A stretch of 64,000 bases of DNA from Nitratireductor basaltis (GCF_000733725.1 NZ_JMQM01000001.1:2418001-2482000), one strand, 5' to 3'; positions 1 through 9,341 are shown, numbered from the stretch's first letter. Notes: a model not told the origin generated them from the sequence alone. A program made the numbers and translations.

Positions 1-497
1 ACATGCGGCGGCGGCTCCTCAAGCGTCTTCAGCAAGCCGTTGAAGGCCTGCGTGGAGAGCATGTGGACCTCATCGATGATATAGACCTTGTAGCGCGCAG
101 AAACCGGCGCGTAGCGCACCTGGTCGATGATCTCGCGAATATCATCGATGCCCGTATGCGAGGCAGCATCCATCTCGACCACGTCGACATGGCGGCCTTC
201 CATGATGGCTTCGCAATGCTCGCCGGGAACGGTGAGATCGATGCTTGGCTGGTCGATCGTATCGGTCTTGTAGTTGAGGGCACGGGCGAGGATGCGGGCC
301 GTCGTTGTCTTGCCCACACCGCGCACACCCGTCAGCATCCATGCCTGCGCGATGCGGCCGGTGGAGAACGCATTGGTGAGCGTTCGCACCATCGGCTCCT
401 GGCCGATAAGCGTGGAGAAATCCTGCGGTCGGTATTTGCGCGCCAGCACCCGGTAGGCGGCAGTCTTGCCCTGTTCGCTCTGACCGGCGTCAGCCAT
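1..497 (-). CDS. dnaX: DNA polymerase III subunits gamma/tau, N-terminal part
   Basis: This is the first 165 codons of the clamp-loader ATPase; the gene runs off the left edge. The start is the ATG at 497-495, giving a protein beginning MADAGQSEQGKTAAYRVLAR. The family's RKYRP...IGQEP opening is followed by a Walker A site (GVRGVGKTT, about residues 57-65) and the Walker B/sensor region (IIDEVHMLS). The part between, which in E. coli holds a four-Cys zinc module, here retains one Cys (EHCEAIMEG). The protein loads the sliding clamp and bridges the polymerase cores at the replication fork. The SRP RNA gene lies directly upstream on the same strand. Confidence 0.93.
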   Translation of the reverse strand, partial: MADAGQSEQGKTAAYRVLARKYRPQDFSTLIGQEPMVRTLTNAFSTGRIAQAWMLTGVRGVGKTTTARILARALNYKTDTIDQPSIDLTVPGEHCEAIMEGRHVDVVEMDAASHTGIDDIREIIDQVRYAPVSARYKVYIIDEVHMLSTQAFNGLLKTLEEPPPH

Positions 498-608
498 GAA
501 AAATGCGCGCTCCCGTGATCGACGAAAAGGCTTCGCCGCTTCTTGCCGCTCACAGTGTCCCTGTCGTGCGCGAACACGTCAAGACGAACCTCAAGCGAAA
601 TGGAAGGT

Positions 609-711
609 GGGAGGCTGGCACGGTGACCCGTGCCGAGGCTCGTTAGGGCTGCTTCCTTCCGGACCTGACCCGGTTGGCGAGTGGCTCGTCCACCACCAAC
701 CTCCCGAGCCC
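609..711 (-). ncRNA. ffs: Signal recognition particle 4.5S RNA
   Basis: The minus strand carries the nearly invariant SRP domain IV core (GGTCAGGTCCGGAAGGAAGC, followed by AGCC) at about 648-671. The ends GGGAGGTTGG and CCAGCCTCCC pair to close a roughly 100-nt hairpin. The RNA binds Ffh and directs inner-membrane proteins to FtsY and the translocon. It lies about 110 bp upstream of dnaX on the same strand. The exact ends are inferred from the terminal pairing and may be off by a few bases. Nothing further was recognised between it and the gene starting at 972. Confidence 0.93.
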
Positions 712-971
712 CATATCGTCAATTCACGAACGGATTGCAAGGGGCTGTGATCGCGAGACGCAATGTCGCTTGCGACATCATGCCCATATTTCGCCACATA
801 AACGAACCCATCATGGGCCTGCCCGGTGCGAACCAGCATTTCCCGCACCCAGGCTGATGTTCATCGAATTTGCTCCGGATTTTTTCGACGGAGCATCCCG
901 ACAGGAGTGTTATAGAGCCTGTGCACCCAGCATTCTGCCCCGACATCCACACAAGCACGCCCGGCAACATC

Positions 972-1301
972 ATGTTTCTCGCTGTGGGAGGACTGGTGAT
1001 CGGCCTCGCATTTTCCACGGCCGCCTGGCAGATCATCACGCGTGAAGGAATTTCGCGCTTCTTGTGGCTGATACCCATAGCCATGCTTCTGTTCGGCACG
1101 GCCGACATTCACTTCGACCTCACTTCCCCTGCTCCGCCAAGGGCCGATCCCGACGCGCTGCTCGGCGAGGTGCAACAGGCCTCGCTCCGCCTGGGGGTGT
1201 GGTTGCTTTATTCGGGGCTGCTTCTTGTCATCCTGGCGATGTCCACGCTGTGGCTCATTGAGCGATTGCGGGAGAGATCGCATAAAGGGCAGGAAAGCTG
1301 A
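972..1301 (+). CDS. Small hypothetical membrane protein
   Basis: This 109-residue protein is not recognised as a named family. It has three likely membrane spans: MFLAVGGLVIGLAFSTAAW at the N-terminus, FLWLIPIAMLLFGTA in the middle, and LLYSGLLLVILAMSTLWLIE near the C-terminus, ending in a basic tail. The frame is open from 870, but the upstream 34 codons are not hydrophobic and look like leader sequence, so the ATG at 972 is preferred. It lies 39 bp before the HIT gene on the same strand. No enzymatic motif is visible. Confidence 0.6.
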   Translation: MFLAVGGLVIGLAFSTAAWQIITREGISRFLWLIPIAMLLFGTADIHFDLTSPAPPRADPDALLGEVQQASLRLGVWLLYSGLLLVILAMSTLWLIERLRERSHKGQES

Positions 1302-1340
1302 TCTCTGCCAGATCATCGCAATCACCGGGGGACAATCGAC

Positions 1341-1754
1341 ATGGGCGAAACAACCGCATTTCAGCTGGACGACCGGCTCGCCCGCGACAGTCACCCCGTC
1401 TCAAGGCTGGACCTGTGCGAGCTGCGCCTTGCGAATGACAGCCGCTGGCCATGGCTCATACTCGTGCCGATGGTCGCAGATGCGGTCGAAATTCATGATC
1501 TGAGAGAAGGTGACCAACTTGCGCTCGCACGTGAAACCGCAAAGGTGGCGCAGCTGCTCAAAAAGATCACCGGCTGTACCAAGATCAACAGCGGCGCACT
1601 TGGCAATGTCGTGCGCCAGCTTCATGTGCATGTGGTGGCTCGCAATGAAGGGGACCCGGGCTGGCCCGGCCCAATCTGGGGCCATGGCAAGGCTGAACCT
1701 TATGATGAGGCCGATCGTCAGAAGCTGATTGGCGCCATCCGCGAGAGTTTGTGA
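1341..1754 (+). CDS. HIT-family nucleotide hydrolase or transferase
   Basis: A 137-residue single-domain HIT protein. The nucleotide-binding loop is QLHVHVVAR at about residues 93-101, preceded by NSGALGN. The first two histidines (H95, H97, the latter being the nucleophile position in the family) are present, but the third HIT histidine is Val99. A WPGPIWG motif follows, as I recall from the alphaproteobacterial HIT subfamily. HIT enzymes cleave dinucleoside polyphosphates or AMP-lysine type substrates; the substrate here cannot be read from sequence. It sits directly upstream of nudC, another nucleotide hydrolase. Confidence 0.85.
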   Translation: MGETTAFQLDDRLARDSHPVSRLDLCELRLANDSRWPWLILVPMVADAVEIHDLREGDQLALARETAKVAQLLKKITGCTKINSGALGNVVRQLHVHVVARNEGDPGWPGPIWGHGKAEPYDEADRQKLIGAIRESL

Positions 1755-1815
1755 CACTTGCCGCGCCTTTGCGCCTCTGATCTACCTTCCGCTTCAAGCA
1801 GGACGGAGTTTAACC

Positions 1816-2751
1816 TTGGATCACCGGCAGGATGTGAATGCGCCGAAGGCGTCCCTGAAACTCGCCTTCACGGGCAATCTCATCGATCCGCAGTCCGAAT
1901 CGCGCAATGAGGAAAGCCTGCCTTCAGCACTTGCCGATCCTCGTGTGAGGGTGCTCGTGATGAGTGGCGGCCATCTCTTCATGAAGCAGTCCAGCGCAGG
2001 CGATGCTGCATGGCTCACGCTGGAAGATGCGCAAGGGCTGGCGGTTGACCTGGAACAGGCCATTTTCCTTGGAAACGACCCGGCTGGCCCGGTGGTCGCC
2101 GCAACGGCTGGCTTAGACCGGGAACAGCCGCCGGCAGATTTTACTGCGGTGCCGTTTCGCGCACTCTTCGTTGAGGGGCTGGTCGATGCTGCTGTTCTGG
2201 GCGCGGTCGCACAGGGGGCATCATTGCTTGCCTGGAACGACAATCATCGTTTTTGCGGCCGTTGTGGCAGCGAAACCTCATCGCGCACAGGCGGTTATCG
2301 CCGGCATTGCGAAGCTTGTGATCGCGAGCATTTTCCCCGCACCGACCCTGTCGCCATCATGCTGGCGGCACAGCAAGACCGCTGCATTCTCGGGCGCAGC
2401 CCGCATTTTGCGGAGGGGATGTATTCCTGCCTTGCCGGCTTCATCGAGCCGGGGGAAACAATCGAATCGGCCGTGCGGCGCGAGACTTTCGAGGAATCCG
2501 GCATCCGCCTCGGTGCAGTCGAATATCTGGCGAGCCAGCCCTGGCCCTTCCCCTATTCGCTGATGATCGGCTGCATCGGAGAGGCGATCAGCGAGGATGT
2601 GGACCCGGATACCGCCGAACTCGAGGACTGCCGCTGGTTTTCGCGCGAGGAAGTGCTGCTGATGCTCGAACACCGCCATCCTCACGGTCTGAAGCTTCCG
2701 CCACCCGGCGCCATTGCCCATTTCATCGTGGAGCAATGGGCGCGCGGCTGA
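1816..2751 (+). CDS. nudC: NAD+ diphosphatase (NADH pyrophosphatase / RNA deNADding enzyme)
   Basis: Hydrolyses NAD(H) to NMN and AMP, and in characterised members removes 5'-NAD caps from RNA. The protein shows a four-Cys zinc ribbon (CGRC...CEAC) followed by a complete Nudix box, GX5EX7REUXEEXGU, beginning GFIEPGETIES. The NudC-specific SQPWPFP motif comes next and separates it from other Nudix enzymes. I chose the TTG start at 1816 because a GGAG lies about 8 bp upstream and it gives a normal length (311 residues). An in-frame ATG at 1729 would overlap the HIT gene by 26 bp. The gene converges on pheA with a 1-bp gap. Confidence 0.92.
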   Translation: MDHRQDVNAPKASLKLAFTGNLIDPQSESRNEESLPSALADPRVRVLVMSGGHLFMKQSSAGDAAWLTLEDAQGLAVDLEQAIFLGNDPAGPVVAATAGLDREQPPADFTAVPFRALFVEGLVDAAVLGAVAQGASLLAWNDNHRFCGRCGSETSSRTGGYRRHCEACDREHFPRTDPVAIMLAAQQDRCILGRSPHFAEGMYSCLAGFIEPGETIESAVRRETFEESGIRLGAVEYLASQPWPFPYSLMIGCIGEAISEDVDPDTAELEDCRWFSREEVLLMLEHRHPHGLKLPPPGAIAHFIVEQWARG

Positions 2752-2752
2752 A

Positions 2753-3634
2753 CTATTCCTGCTCGTCGTCCTCACTCTGCGAATTGCGGAAGTCCCGACC
2801 TTCATAGACGCCCAGAATGCGCACTTCCCGGGAGAAGAAGCGCAATTCTTCCAGTGCCAGAGCGACATTGCGGTCGTCTGGGTGCCCTTCCACATCGGCA
2901 TAAAAGAGTGATGAGAACAACTTTCCCCCCAGCTGGTAGCTTTCCAGCTTGGTCATGTTCACGCCATTCGTGGCAAAGCCGCCCATCGCCTTGTAGAGCG
3001 CGGCCGGCAGGTTGCGCACACGGAAGATGAAGGTGGTGACCATGAGCTGGTCGGCACTCTTCCTTTCGGCCCACTTCTTCTCCTTGGAGAGGACGACGAA
3101 GCGCGTGACGTTGTTTTCCGAATCCTCGACATTTTCCGCCACGATATCGAGACCGTAGAGATCGGCCGCCAGGCGCGGCGCCAGTGCGGCATTGGTGCGG
3201 ATATTCTCCTCGGCCACCAGCTTCGCAGCGCCGGCCGTGTCGCCAGCCACCATTGGCTTCCAGCGGTTCTTGCGAATGATCTTGCGGCACTGGCCGAGCG
3301 CATGGATATGGCTGTGCACTTCCTTGATCTCGGACATGTCGACGCCCGGCAGAACCATGAGCTGGAAGTGGATGGGCAGGTAATATTCACCGACAATGTG
3401 AAGCCTGGAATGCGGAAGCAAATAGTGAATGTCGGCAACGCGACCAGCCAGCGTGTTCTCGATGGGGATCATCGCAAGGTCGGCCTTGCCACTTTCCACC
3501 GCGTTGAACGCATCCTCGAACGTGGCGCAGGGCAGCGGCTCCATGTCAGGGAACATGTTGCGGCAGGCCGTGTCGGAATTGGCGCCAGGTTCACCCTGGA
3601 AGGAAATGCGGTTCGTCTTCTTCTTCGCCGTCAT
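2753..3634 (-). CDS. pheA: Prephenate dehydratase
   Basis: Converts prephenate to phenylpyruvate in phenylalanine biosynthesis. The 293-residue protein has a periplasmic-binding-like catalytic domain (ISFQGEPGANS at the N-terminus; the conserved catalytic Thr-Arg-Phe in NNVTRFVVLS), followed by an ACT regulatory domain with ALYKAMGGFATNGVN and an ESYQ version of the ESRP phenylalanine-binding motif. There is no chorismate mutase domain, so it is the monofunctional type usual in this class. It starts 2 bp after the kdsB stop, so the two are probably cotranscribed. Confidence 0.95.
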   Translation of the reverse strand: MTAKKKTNRISFQGEPGANSDTACRNMFPDMEPLPCATFEDAFNAVESGKADLAMIPIENTLAGRVADIHYLLPHSRLHIVGEYYLPIHFQLMVLPGVDMSEIKEVHSHIHALGQCRKIIRKNRWKPMVAGDTAGAAKLVAEENIRTNAALAPRLAADLYGLDIVAENVEDSENNVTRFVVLSKEKKWAERKSADQLMVTTFIFRVRNLPAALYKAMGGFATNGVNMTKLESYQLGGKLFSSLFYADVEGHPDDRNVALALEELRFFSREVRILGVYEGRDFRNSQSEDDEQE

Positions 3635-3636
3635 GC

Positions 3637-4371
3637 TCAGCCCCTGCCACTCAAGATTTCGCGCGCCCGCTCCAGATCATCCGGCGTATCCACGCCGAGC
3701 GGAAGCGAGTTCACGATGGAAACGTCGATACGCATGCCCGCCTCCAGCGCGCGAAGCTGCTCCAGCTTCTCGCGCGTTTCCAGCGGCGACGGCTTGAGCG
3801 AGACGAAACGCTCAAGCGCGGCGCGCCGATAGGCATAGATGCCGACATGATGATAGGCCGGTCCCTCGCCCCAGGGTGCGGCGGCGCGGGTGAAATACAG
3901 AGCGCGCAGCCGGTCTTGCCCGACCCGCGACCCGATGATCTTCACCACATTCGGGTTTTCGATCTCGTTGCGGTCGGTGATCTCGACGCCAAGGGTGGCG
4001 ATGTCCACTTCTTCATCGTGCAAGGGCGCAAGGCAGGCACGGATATCCGCTGCGGGAATCGTCGGCAGATCACCCTGCAGATTGATCGCGGTTGTCACCG
4101 TCGCGTCGGGATCGAGCACCTGCAAGGCTTCGAAAATCCGGTCGGATCCGGATTCGTGCCGGCCTTCCGTGACAAAGGCTTCCGCGCCTTCCAACCGGGC
4201 TGCCTCGGCGATTTCAGCCGTGTCCGTGGCAACCGCCACGCGCCCGCAATCAGCCTCCAGCGCGCGGGCAACCACCTGCGCAATCATGGGCTTGCCAGCA
4301 ATGTCGGCCATGGGTTTTCCCGGCAGGCGGGTGGAGGCCATGCGGGCCGGGATCAATATGATATTGGACAT
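3637..4371 (-). CDS. kdsB: 3-deoxy-manno-octulosonate cytidylyltransferase (CMP-Kdo synthetase)
   Basis: Activates Kdo with CTP for the inner core of lipopolysaccharide. The 244-residue product opens with the nucleotide-binding signature [20 protein letters not shown] and contains NLQGDLP, the metal-binding QGD region, and GVDTPDDLE near the C-terminus, all hallmarks of KdsB. It is the first gene of a kdsB-pheA pair and is divergent from the cytochrome c gene across a 191-bp intergenic region. That region contains a perfect TGTTGCAACA palindrome near 4430, of unknown meaning. Confidence 0.96.
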   Translation of the reverse strand: MSNIILIPARMASTRLPGKPMADIAGKPMIAQVVARALEADCGRVAVATDTAEIAEAARLEGAEAFVTEGRHESGSDRIFEALQVLDPDATVTTAINLQGDLPTIPAADIRACLAPLHDEEVDIATLGVEITDRNEIENPNVVKIIGSRVGQDRLRALYFTRAAAPWGEGPAYHHVGIYAYRRAALERFVSLKPSPLETREKLEQLRALEAGMRIDVSIVNSLPLGVDTPDDLERAREILSGRG

Positions 4372-4562
4372 AAAGATTATGACTGTGTGGAAAGTGGCAA
4401 AAGGTCTCAGTTGGAAACAGTCTTATATGTGTTGCAACATCAGAGCAAAAGACCTAGTTTCCGCGCGATTTTACCGGCAACGGGCCGAACGCGGGGGACA
4501 CGAGAGTGGCATGAGGGCATGTCGCCTCGCCGCGGCGTCCGGAAAAGGGAGCCTCAGGGCGA

Positions 4563-5375
4563 ATGGACTCGTTTGAACTCAACAAGATCATCGGCGGCTT
4601 TCTCGCCGTCGTTTTCGTAATCTTCTCCGTCAGCATACTGTCCGACACGTTTTTCGCGGCGCATGCGCCCGAAACGCCGGGCTATGCCATCGAGGTGCCT
4701 GAGCAGGCCGAAGGTGGTGGCGGCGACGAGCCGGCGGAAGAATCCGTACTGCCGCTTCTGGCTTCTGCCGATGCCGGCGCGGGTGAAGGCATCTTCAAGC
4801 GCTGCCAGGCTTGTCACACGGTTGAAGAGGGCGGCGCCAACAAGGTTGGTCCGAACCTCTATGACATCGTGAACCGTCCGGTCGCTTCGCATGAAGGCTT
4901 CGCATATTCCGCAGCGTTGCAGGAATATGCGCAGGGTGGTGAAGTGGTCTGGGATTACGACAATCTCGACGCTTTCCTTCTCAGCCCCAAGGGCCTGGTT
5001 CCCGGCACTGCGATGGCATTTGCCGGCCTGAAGAAGATCGACGACCGCGCCAATCTGATTGCCTATCTGCGTGAGCAGTCAGCAAGCCCCGCGCCGCTTC
5101 CCGAGCCGGAAGCAGCCGCCGAGGAAGAGGCTGCACCTGCAGAGGGCGAAGCTCCAGCCGAAGGTGAAGCCGCTGCCACGGATGAAGGCGAGGCAACTCC
5201 TGCAGAAGAAGCTGCACCAGCTGAAGGTGTCGACGCAGCGGCAGAGGAAGCTCCTGCCGAGGCAGAAGCTGCTCCAGCAGAAGCAGCCCCCGCCGAGGCC
5301 GAAGCCGAACCAGATGCTGATGCTGGCGCGGAAGAAGCACCGGCTGCAGAAACCGAAGAGCAGCCCGCTCAGTAG
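4563..5375 (+). CDS. cycM: Membrane-anchored cytochrome c (CycM type) with long acidic tail
   Basis: Electron carrier expected to link the bc1 complex to terminal oxidases. Residues 10-33 form an uncleaved N-terminal anchor. A linker is followed by a class I cytochrome c domain with heme site CQACH (residues 81-85), GPNLYD, and the Met ligand in PGTAMAFAG. From about residue 176 to the end (270) the protein is almost only Ala, Glu, Pro and Gly in AEEAAPAEG-like units; this low-complexity acidic tail is longer than I expect for the family. The gene is followed by a strong terminator. Confidence 0.9.
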   Translation: MDSFELNKIIGGFLAVVFVIFSVSILSDTFFAAHAPETPGYAIEVPEQAEGGGGDEPAEESVLPLLASADAGAGEGIFKRCQACHTVEEGGANKVGPNLYDIVNRPVASHEGFAYSAALQEYAQGGEVVWDYDNLDAFLLSPKGLVPGTAMAFAGLKKIDDRANLIAYLREQSASPAPLPEPEAAAEEEAAPAEGEAPAEGEAAATDEGEATPAEEAAPAEGVDAAAEEAPAEAEAAPAEAAPAEAEAEPDADAGAEEAPAAETEEQPAQ

Positions 5376-5397
5376 GCCTCTGGAAGATCCAGCCTTC

Positions 5398-5432
5398 GAA
5401 AACCCGGCCACAAGCGCCGGGTTTTCTTTTTT
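5398..5432 (+). terminator. Rho-independent terminator after cycM
   Basis: An 11-bp perfect stem (GAAAACCCGGC / GCCGGGTTTTC) with a 7-nt loop is followed by six T residues. It begins 22 bp after the cycM stop codon. Confidence 0.9.
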
Positions 5433-5501
5433 CTGCCAAGCGTTTGCCATCATGTCAGTTTCGACTACCTTCCATTGCTGAACAGCAAATGGAGGAGTGC
5501 C

Positions 5502-7394
5502 ATGCGTCTGCTTTCCCTGCCTGCACTAGCGGCCCCGATTTTGGGCGGCTTTCTGTCCCTTGGACTTGTGACAGGCACCGTGCAGGCGCAAAACGAAGAG
5601 GAGTGGCTGACATCCAGTTCTCTCATCGACCCGGATGCGGAGCGAGAGCCGTTCGACCGCTACTCCTATGTGAATCCTGATGCGCCAAAGGGCGGCACGC
5701 TGAATTCGTCGGTCACGGGCACGTTCGACAGCTTCAATCCATTCGTGGTCCGCGGCACATCTGCTGCAGGCTTGACGACCTTCGGCGGGCTGCTGTGGGA
5801 GACGCTCATGCAGCAGTCTCTCGAAGAGCCGAGCACCAGCCACCCGCTGATTGCCGAGGCGTTCAAATATCCGGAAGATTATTCTTCGGCGACCTATCGC
5901 CTCAACCCGGAGGCTCGCTGGCATGACGGGGAGCCGGTCACGGCCGATGATGTCTCCTGGTCCCTCGAAATGCTCAAGGAGATCAGCCCCATGCACAATC
6001 GCTATTTCGCGAATGTGGAACGGGCTGAGATCATCTCGGATCACGAAGTGAAGTTCATCTTTGATCAGACCGGCAACAAGGAACTGCCCCATATCATGGG
6101 CGACCTTCCCGTTCTGCCGAAACACTGGTGGGAAGGCACCGACAAGGATGGCAGTCAGCGCGACGTGAAACAGCCAACGCTGGAGCCACCGCTTGGTAGC
6201 GGACCCTACCGGATTGAAAGTTTCGATCCCGGTGTGCGCATCACCTGGGAGCGCGTTGAGGATTATTGGGGCGAAGACCTTGCGGTGAATATCGGCCGTA
6301 ACAATTTCGACCGCCGCGTCTACACCTATTTCACCGACGCCAATGCGGCCTGGCTTGCCTTCCAGAAAGGCGGACTGGAAGACATTCAGATCGAGAACTC
6401 CTCGCGCCGCTGGGTCACCGGTTACGATTTTCCGGCGGTGAACGAGGGCGACATCATCAAGCAGGTCTTTGACGATGGCGGCGTACAGCCGATGCAGGCC
6501 TATGTGCTCAATCTGCGAAAGGAGCGGTTTCAGGATCGCCGCGTCCGCCGCGCGCTCACACTCGTTTACAATTTCGAGGAGATGAACCGCACGCAGTTCT
6601 TCGGCCAGAACACGCGCACGACCAGCTTCTTCCACGGCTCGGAGCTCGCAGCCACAGGGCTTCCCGAAGGGCGCGAGATGGAGATCCTTCAAGAGTTCAA
6701 GGACCAGCTTCCGCCGGAGCTATTCACCGAAGAATACAAACTGCCGGTCTATGATGGCCCGCAGGCCGAGCGCCAATATCTGCGTGAAGCGGTGCAGCTG
6801 TTTCGCGAGGCCGGCTGGGTCATCCGCGACGGCAAGATGATGAATGAGAAAACGGGCGAACCCTTCACCATGGAGTTTCTGGGTCGCGGTCCGACCGATG
6901 AAATCATCGCGGGAGGCTTCATCCAGTCGCTGCGCAAGATCGGCATCGACGCCAGCCTGCGCATCGTGGACGTTTCGCAATACATCAATCGGCGCAACGA
7001 GTTCAATTTCGATGTCGTCACCGGCATTTTCGGTCAGACGCTTTCTCCCGGAAACGAGCAGCGCGAATATTGGGGTTCGGAAGCCGCCTCCATATCCGGC
7101 TCGCGCAATCTCGGCGGCATCCAGGACGAGGTGGTTGATGCGCTGATCGACAAGGTCATTTTCGCTACCGACCGCGAAGAACTGGTGGCAACCACGCGTG
7201 CGCTCGACCGTGTGCTTCTGTGGAACTACTTCATGGTACCGCAATATCACCGGCCGGTGATCTGGACAGCCTACTGGAACAAGTTCGGCATCCCCGAGGA
7301 GCAGCCCGAATATGCCGGCGTGGACCTGGACAGCTGGTGGATCGACGAGGAAAAGGAAGCGGCACTCGCCGAAAAATATCGCAGCCAGCAATGA
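5502..7394 (+). CDS. yejA1: Peptide ABC transporter substrate-binding protein (YejA-like, first copy)
   Basis: Periplasmic family 5 binding protein, first gene of a yejA1-yejA2-B-E-F importer. The ATG at 5502 is preceded by GGAGG at good spacing; an in-frame start at 5475 would put extra residues before the signal peptide. The N-terminus is a Sec signal (MRLLSLPALAAPILGG... ending TVQAQ). The mature part begins with the YejA-type DAPKGGTLN motif, followed by SFNPF and the SBP-5 signature around YRLNPEARWHDGEPVTADD. In Brucella, relatives of this operon are reported to affect resistance to antimicrobial peptides; the role here is inferred. Confidence 0.9.
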   Translation: MRLLSLPALAAPILGGFLSLGLVTGTVQAQNEEEWLTSSSLIDPDAEREPFDRYSYVNPDAPKGGTLNSSVTGTFDSFNPFVVRGTSAAGLTTFGGLLWETLMQQSLEEPSTSHPLIAEAFKYPEDYSSATYRLNPEARWHDGEPVTADDVSWSLEMLKEISPMHNRYFANVERAEIISDHEVKFIFDQTGNKELPHIMGDLPVLPKHWWEGTDKDGSQRDVKQPTLEPPLGSGPYRIESFDPGVRITWERVEDYWGEDLAVNIGRNNFDRRVYTYFTDANAAWLAFQKGGLEDIQIENSSRRWVTGYDFPAVNEGDIIKQVFDDGGVQPMQAYVLNLRKERFQDRRVRRALTLVYNFEEMNRTQFFGQNTRTTSFFHGSELAATGLPEGREMEILQEFKDQLPPELFTEEYKLPVYDGPQAERQYLREAVQLFREAGWVIRDGKMMNEKTGEPFTMEFLGRGPTDEIIAGGFIQSLRKIGIDASLRIVDVSQYINRRNEFNFDVVTGIFGQTLSPGNEQREYWGSEAASISGSRNLGGIQDEVVDALIDKVIFATDREELVATTRALDRVLLWNYFMVPQYHRPVIWTAYWNKFGIPEEQPEYAGVDLDSWWIDEEKEAALAEKYRSQQ

Positions 7395-7412
7395 GTTTGA
7401 GGAGATCGGCGG

Positions 7413-9290
7413 ATGAGTGACCGTTTCGAGCTAAACCGTCGCCATTTCCTCTCCGGTTGCGGAGCGGCGGTGGCTTCGACATTCCTGTCAGCACCAGCGC
7501 TCGCCCAACTGCCAACAGACAAGGCGCTGTTCGGCCTTTCTGCTTTCGGGGAACTGAAGTACCAGCCGGGCTTTACCCATTTCGAATATGCAGCCCCCGA
7601 GGCGCCAAAGGGTGGCATGTTCCGCTTCCAGCCTTCCTACTGGTTCTTCAATCAGTCCACGCTCACCTTCAACACGCTCAACAGCTTTGTCCTTGGTGGC
7701 GATGCGCCGCCGCGCATGGAGCTGTGTTTCGACAGCCTGATGGTGCGCGCTTATGACGAGCCGGATGCGCTTTACGGGCTGGTGGCCGAGAGCGTTACCA
7801 TTTCGCCCGACCGCAACAGCTACCATTTCAAGCTGCGGCCGGAGGCTCGTTTTCACGACGACTCCCCCCTCACCGCCCAGGACCTTGCGTTCACCTATGA
7901 TCTTCTGAAGGAGAAGGGCCATCCACAGCTGCGCCTGCCGCTTGGAGTGTTGGAGGAAGCTGTGGCGGAAGGAGATCACGCGTTCCGGCTCACCTTCGAT
8001 GGCTCCCAAAACGATCGAGCGATACTCGATTTGGTGACCTATCCTATCCTTTCAAAGGCGTTTTACAGCGAGCATCCCTTCGACAGTTCGCAGCTCAATG
8101 CGCCGCTTGGCTCCGGTCCGTACAAGGTCGGGCGGTACGATGCGGGCACTTTCATAATCTATGACCGCGTGGCCGACTATTGGGCAGCCGATCTGCCCGT
8201 CAACCGCGGCCTCTATCACTTCGATCAGATCCGCATCGACTTCTTCCGTGACCGCAATGCCGGTTTCGAGGCGTTCAAGAAGGGCGATGTGGAATGGCGC
8301 GAGGAGTTCACCTCCAAGGTCTGGGCAACCGGCTACGATTTTCCGGCCATCAATGATGGGCGCGTGGTCAAGAATGAAGTTCCCGGCGAGAAGCGGCCGG
8401 ACATGCAGGCCTGGGCCTTGAACCAGCGAAGGGAGCGGTTTCAGGACATGCGTGTGCGCCAGGCAGTCAGCCTCTGCTACGACTTCGTCTGGACGAACCG
8501 CAATTTCTTCTACGGCATCTATGAGCGCAGCGAGTCGCCTTTTCAGAAATCGGACTTCATGGCGGAAGGCACGCCCAGTCGGGAAGAGCTCGCACTGCTC
8601 GAACCCTTCCGTGGTCAAATCCCGGAGGAAGCTTTCGGCAAGGCTGTGAAACCACCCGAGAGCGATGGCTCCGGGCGGGACCGCAACAATCTCCAGCGTG
8701 CCGGGGCACTTCTCGATGAAGCCGGCTGGAAGACGGACGGCACAGTGCGCCGAAACGCGAATGGTGAGCCGCTGACGCTTGAATATATCGTGCGGGACGA
8801 GGTTTTCGTTCGCGTGGAAACGCCCTTCATCGAGAATATGCGGCGCATTGGCATCGATGCCTCCATTCGCCTGCTGGACGCTTCACAGTATCAGGCCCGC
8901 ATTGCCAGCTTCGATTTCGATATGGCAGGTCTGCGCCAGTCGCTTGGTGGCACCCCGGCCGTTGATGGCCTCAAGCAGCTCTTTCATTCCCAAAGTGCAG
9001 CAACCGACGGCACCCGCAACCTGCCGGGCACGCGCAGTGAAGCTGTGGATTCGCTGATTGATATTGCGGGCCAGGCGCAAACGCGCGCCGATCTGGTCAT
9101 TGCGCTGCGCGCTCTTGACCGGGTGGTTCGCGCGCGGCACGACTGGATCATGCAGTTCCACTCGGCGAATCACCGCCTGGCCTATTGGGACATCTACGGT
9201 TTCAAGGAGCAAAAGCCTGACTATTTCTTCCCCGTGGAAATGCTCTGGTGGTACGACGAGGAAAAGGCACGTGCGATTGGCAAGGCCTGA
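7413..9290 (+). CDS. yejA2: Peptide ABC transporter substrate-binding protein (YejA-like, second copy)
   Basis: A second family 5 binding protein (625 residues), starting 18 bp after the first and obviously paralogous to it: APKGGMFRF, FKLRPEARFHDDSPLTAQD and WATGYDFPAIN all have counterparts there. Unlike yejA1 it has a Tat-type signal, with NRRHFLSG followed by a short hydrophobic stretch and APALAQ. The two copies are therefore predicted to reach the periplasm by different routes, Sec and Tat. Both would feed the YejBEF membrane complex, possibly widening the peptide range. Confidence 0.9.
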   Translation: MSDRFELNRRHFLSGCGAAVASTFLSAPALAQLPTDKALFGLSAFGELKYQPGFTHFEYAAPEAPKGGMFRFQPSYWFFNQSTLTFNTLNSFVLGGDAPPRMELCFDSLMVRAYDEPDALYGLVAESVTISPDRNSYHFKLRPEARFHDDSPLTAQDLAFTYDLLKEKGHPQLRLPLGVLEEAVAEGDHAFRLTFDGSQNDRAILDLVTYPILSKAFYSEHPFDSSQLNAPLGSGPYKVGRYDAGTFIIYDRVADYWAADLPVNRGLYHFDQIRIDFFRDRNAGFEAFKKGDVEWREEFTSKVWATGYDFPAINDGRVVKNEVPGEKRPDMQAWALNQRRERFQDMRVRQAVSLCYDFVWTNRNFFYGIYERSESPFQKSDFMAEGTPSREELALLEPFRGQIPEEAFGKAVKPPESDGSGRDRNNLQRAGALLDEAGWKTDGTVRRNANGEPLTLEYIVRDEVFVRVETPFIENMRRIGIDASIRLLDASQYQARIASFDFDMAGLRQSLGGTPAVDGLKQLFHSQSAATDGTRNLPGTRSEAVDSLIDIAGQAQTRADLVIALRALDRVVRARHDWIMQFHSANHRLAYWDIYGFKEQKPDYFFPVEMLWWYDEEKARAIGKA

Positions 9291-9341
9291 CAGCGTCACT
9301 CCTCTCTCAACTGCAGCAGAACCTGACGGAGCATATTGCTG

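Noticed and set aside
1729-1815. Longer NudC start at the upstream ATG
   Set aside because: It overlaps the HIT gene and adds residues with no NudC resemblance; the TTG at 1816 has a ribosome site.
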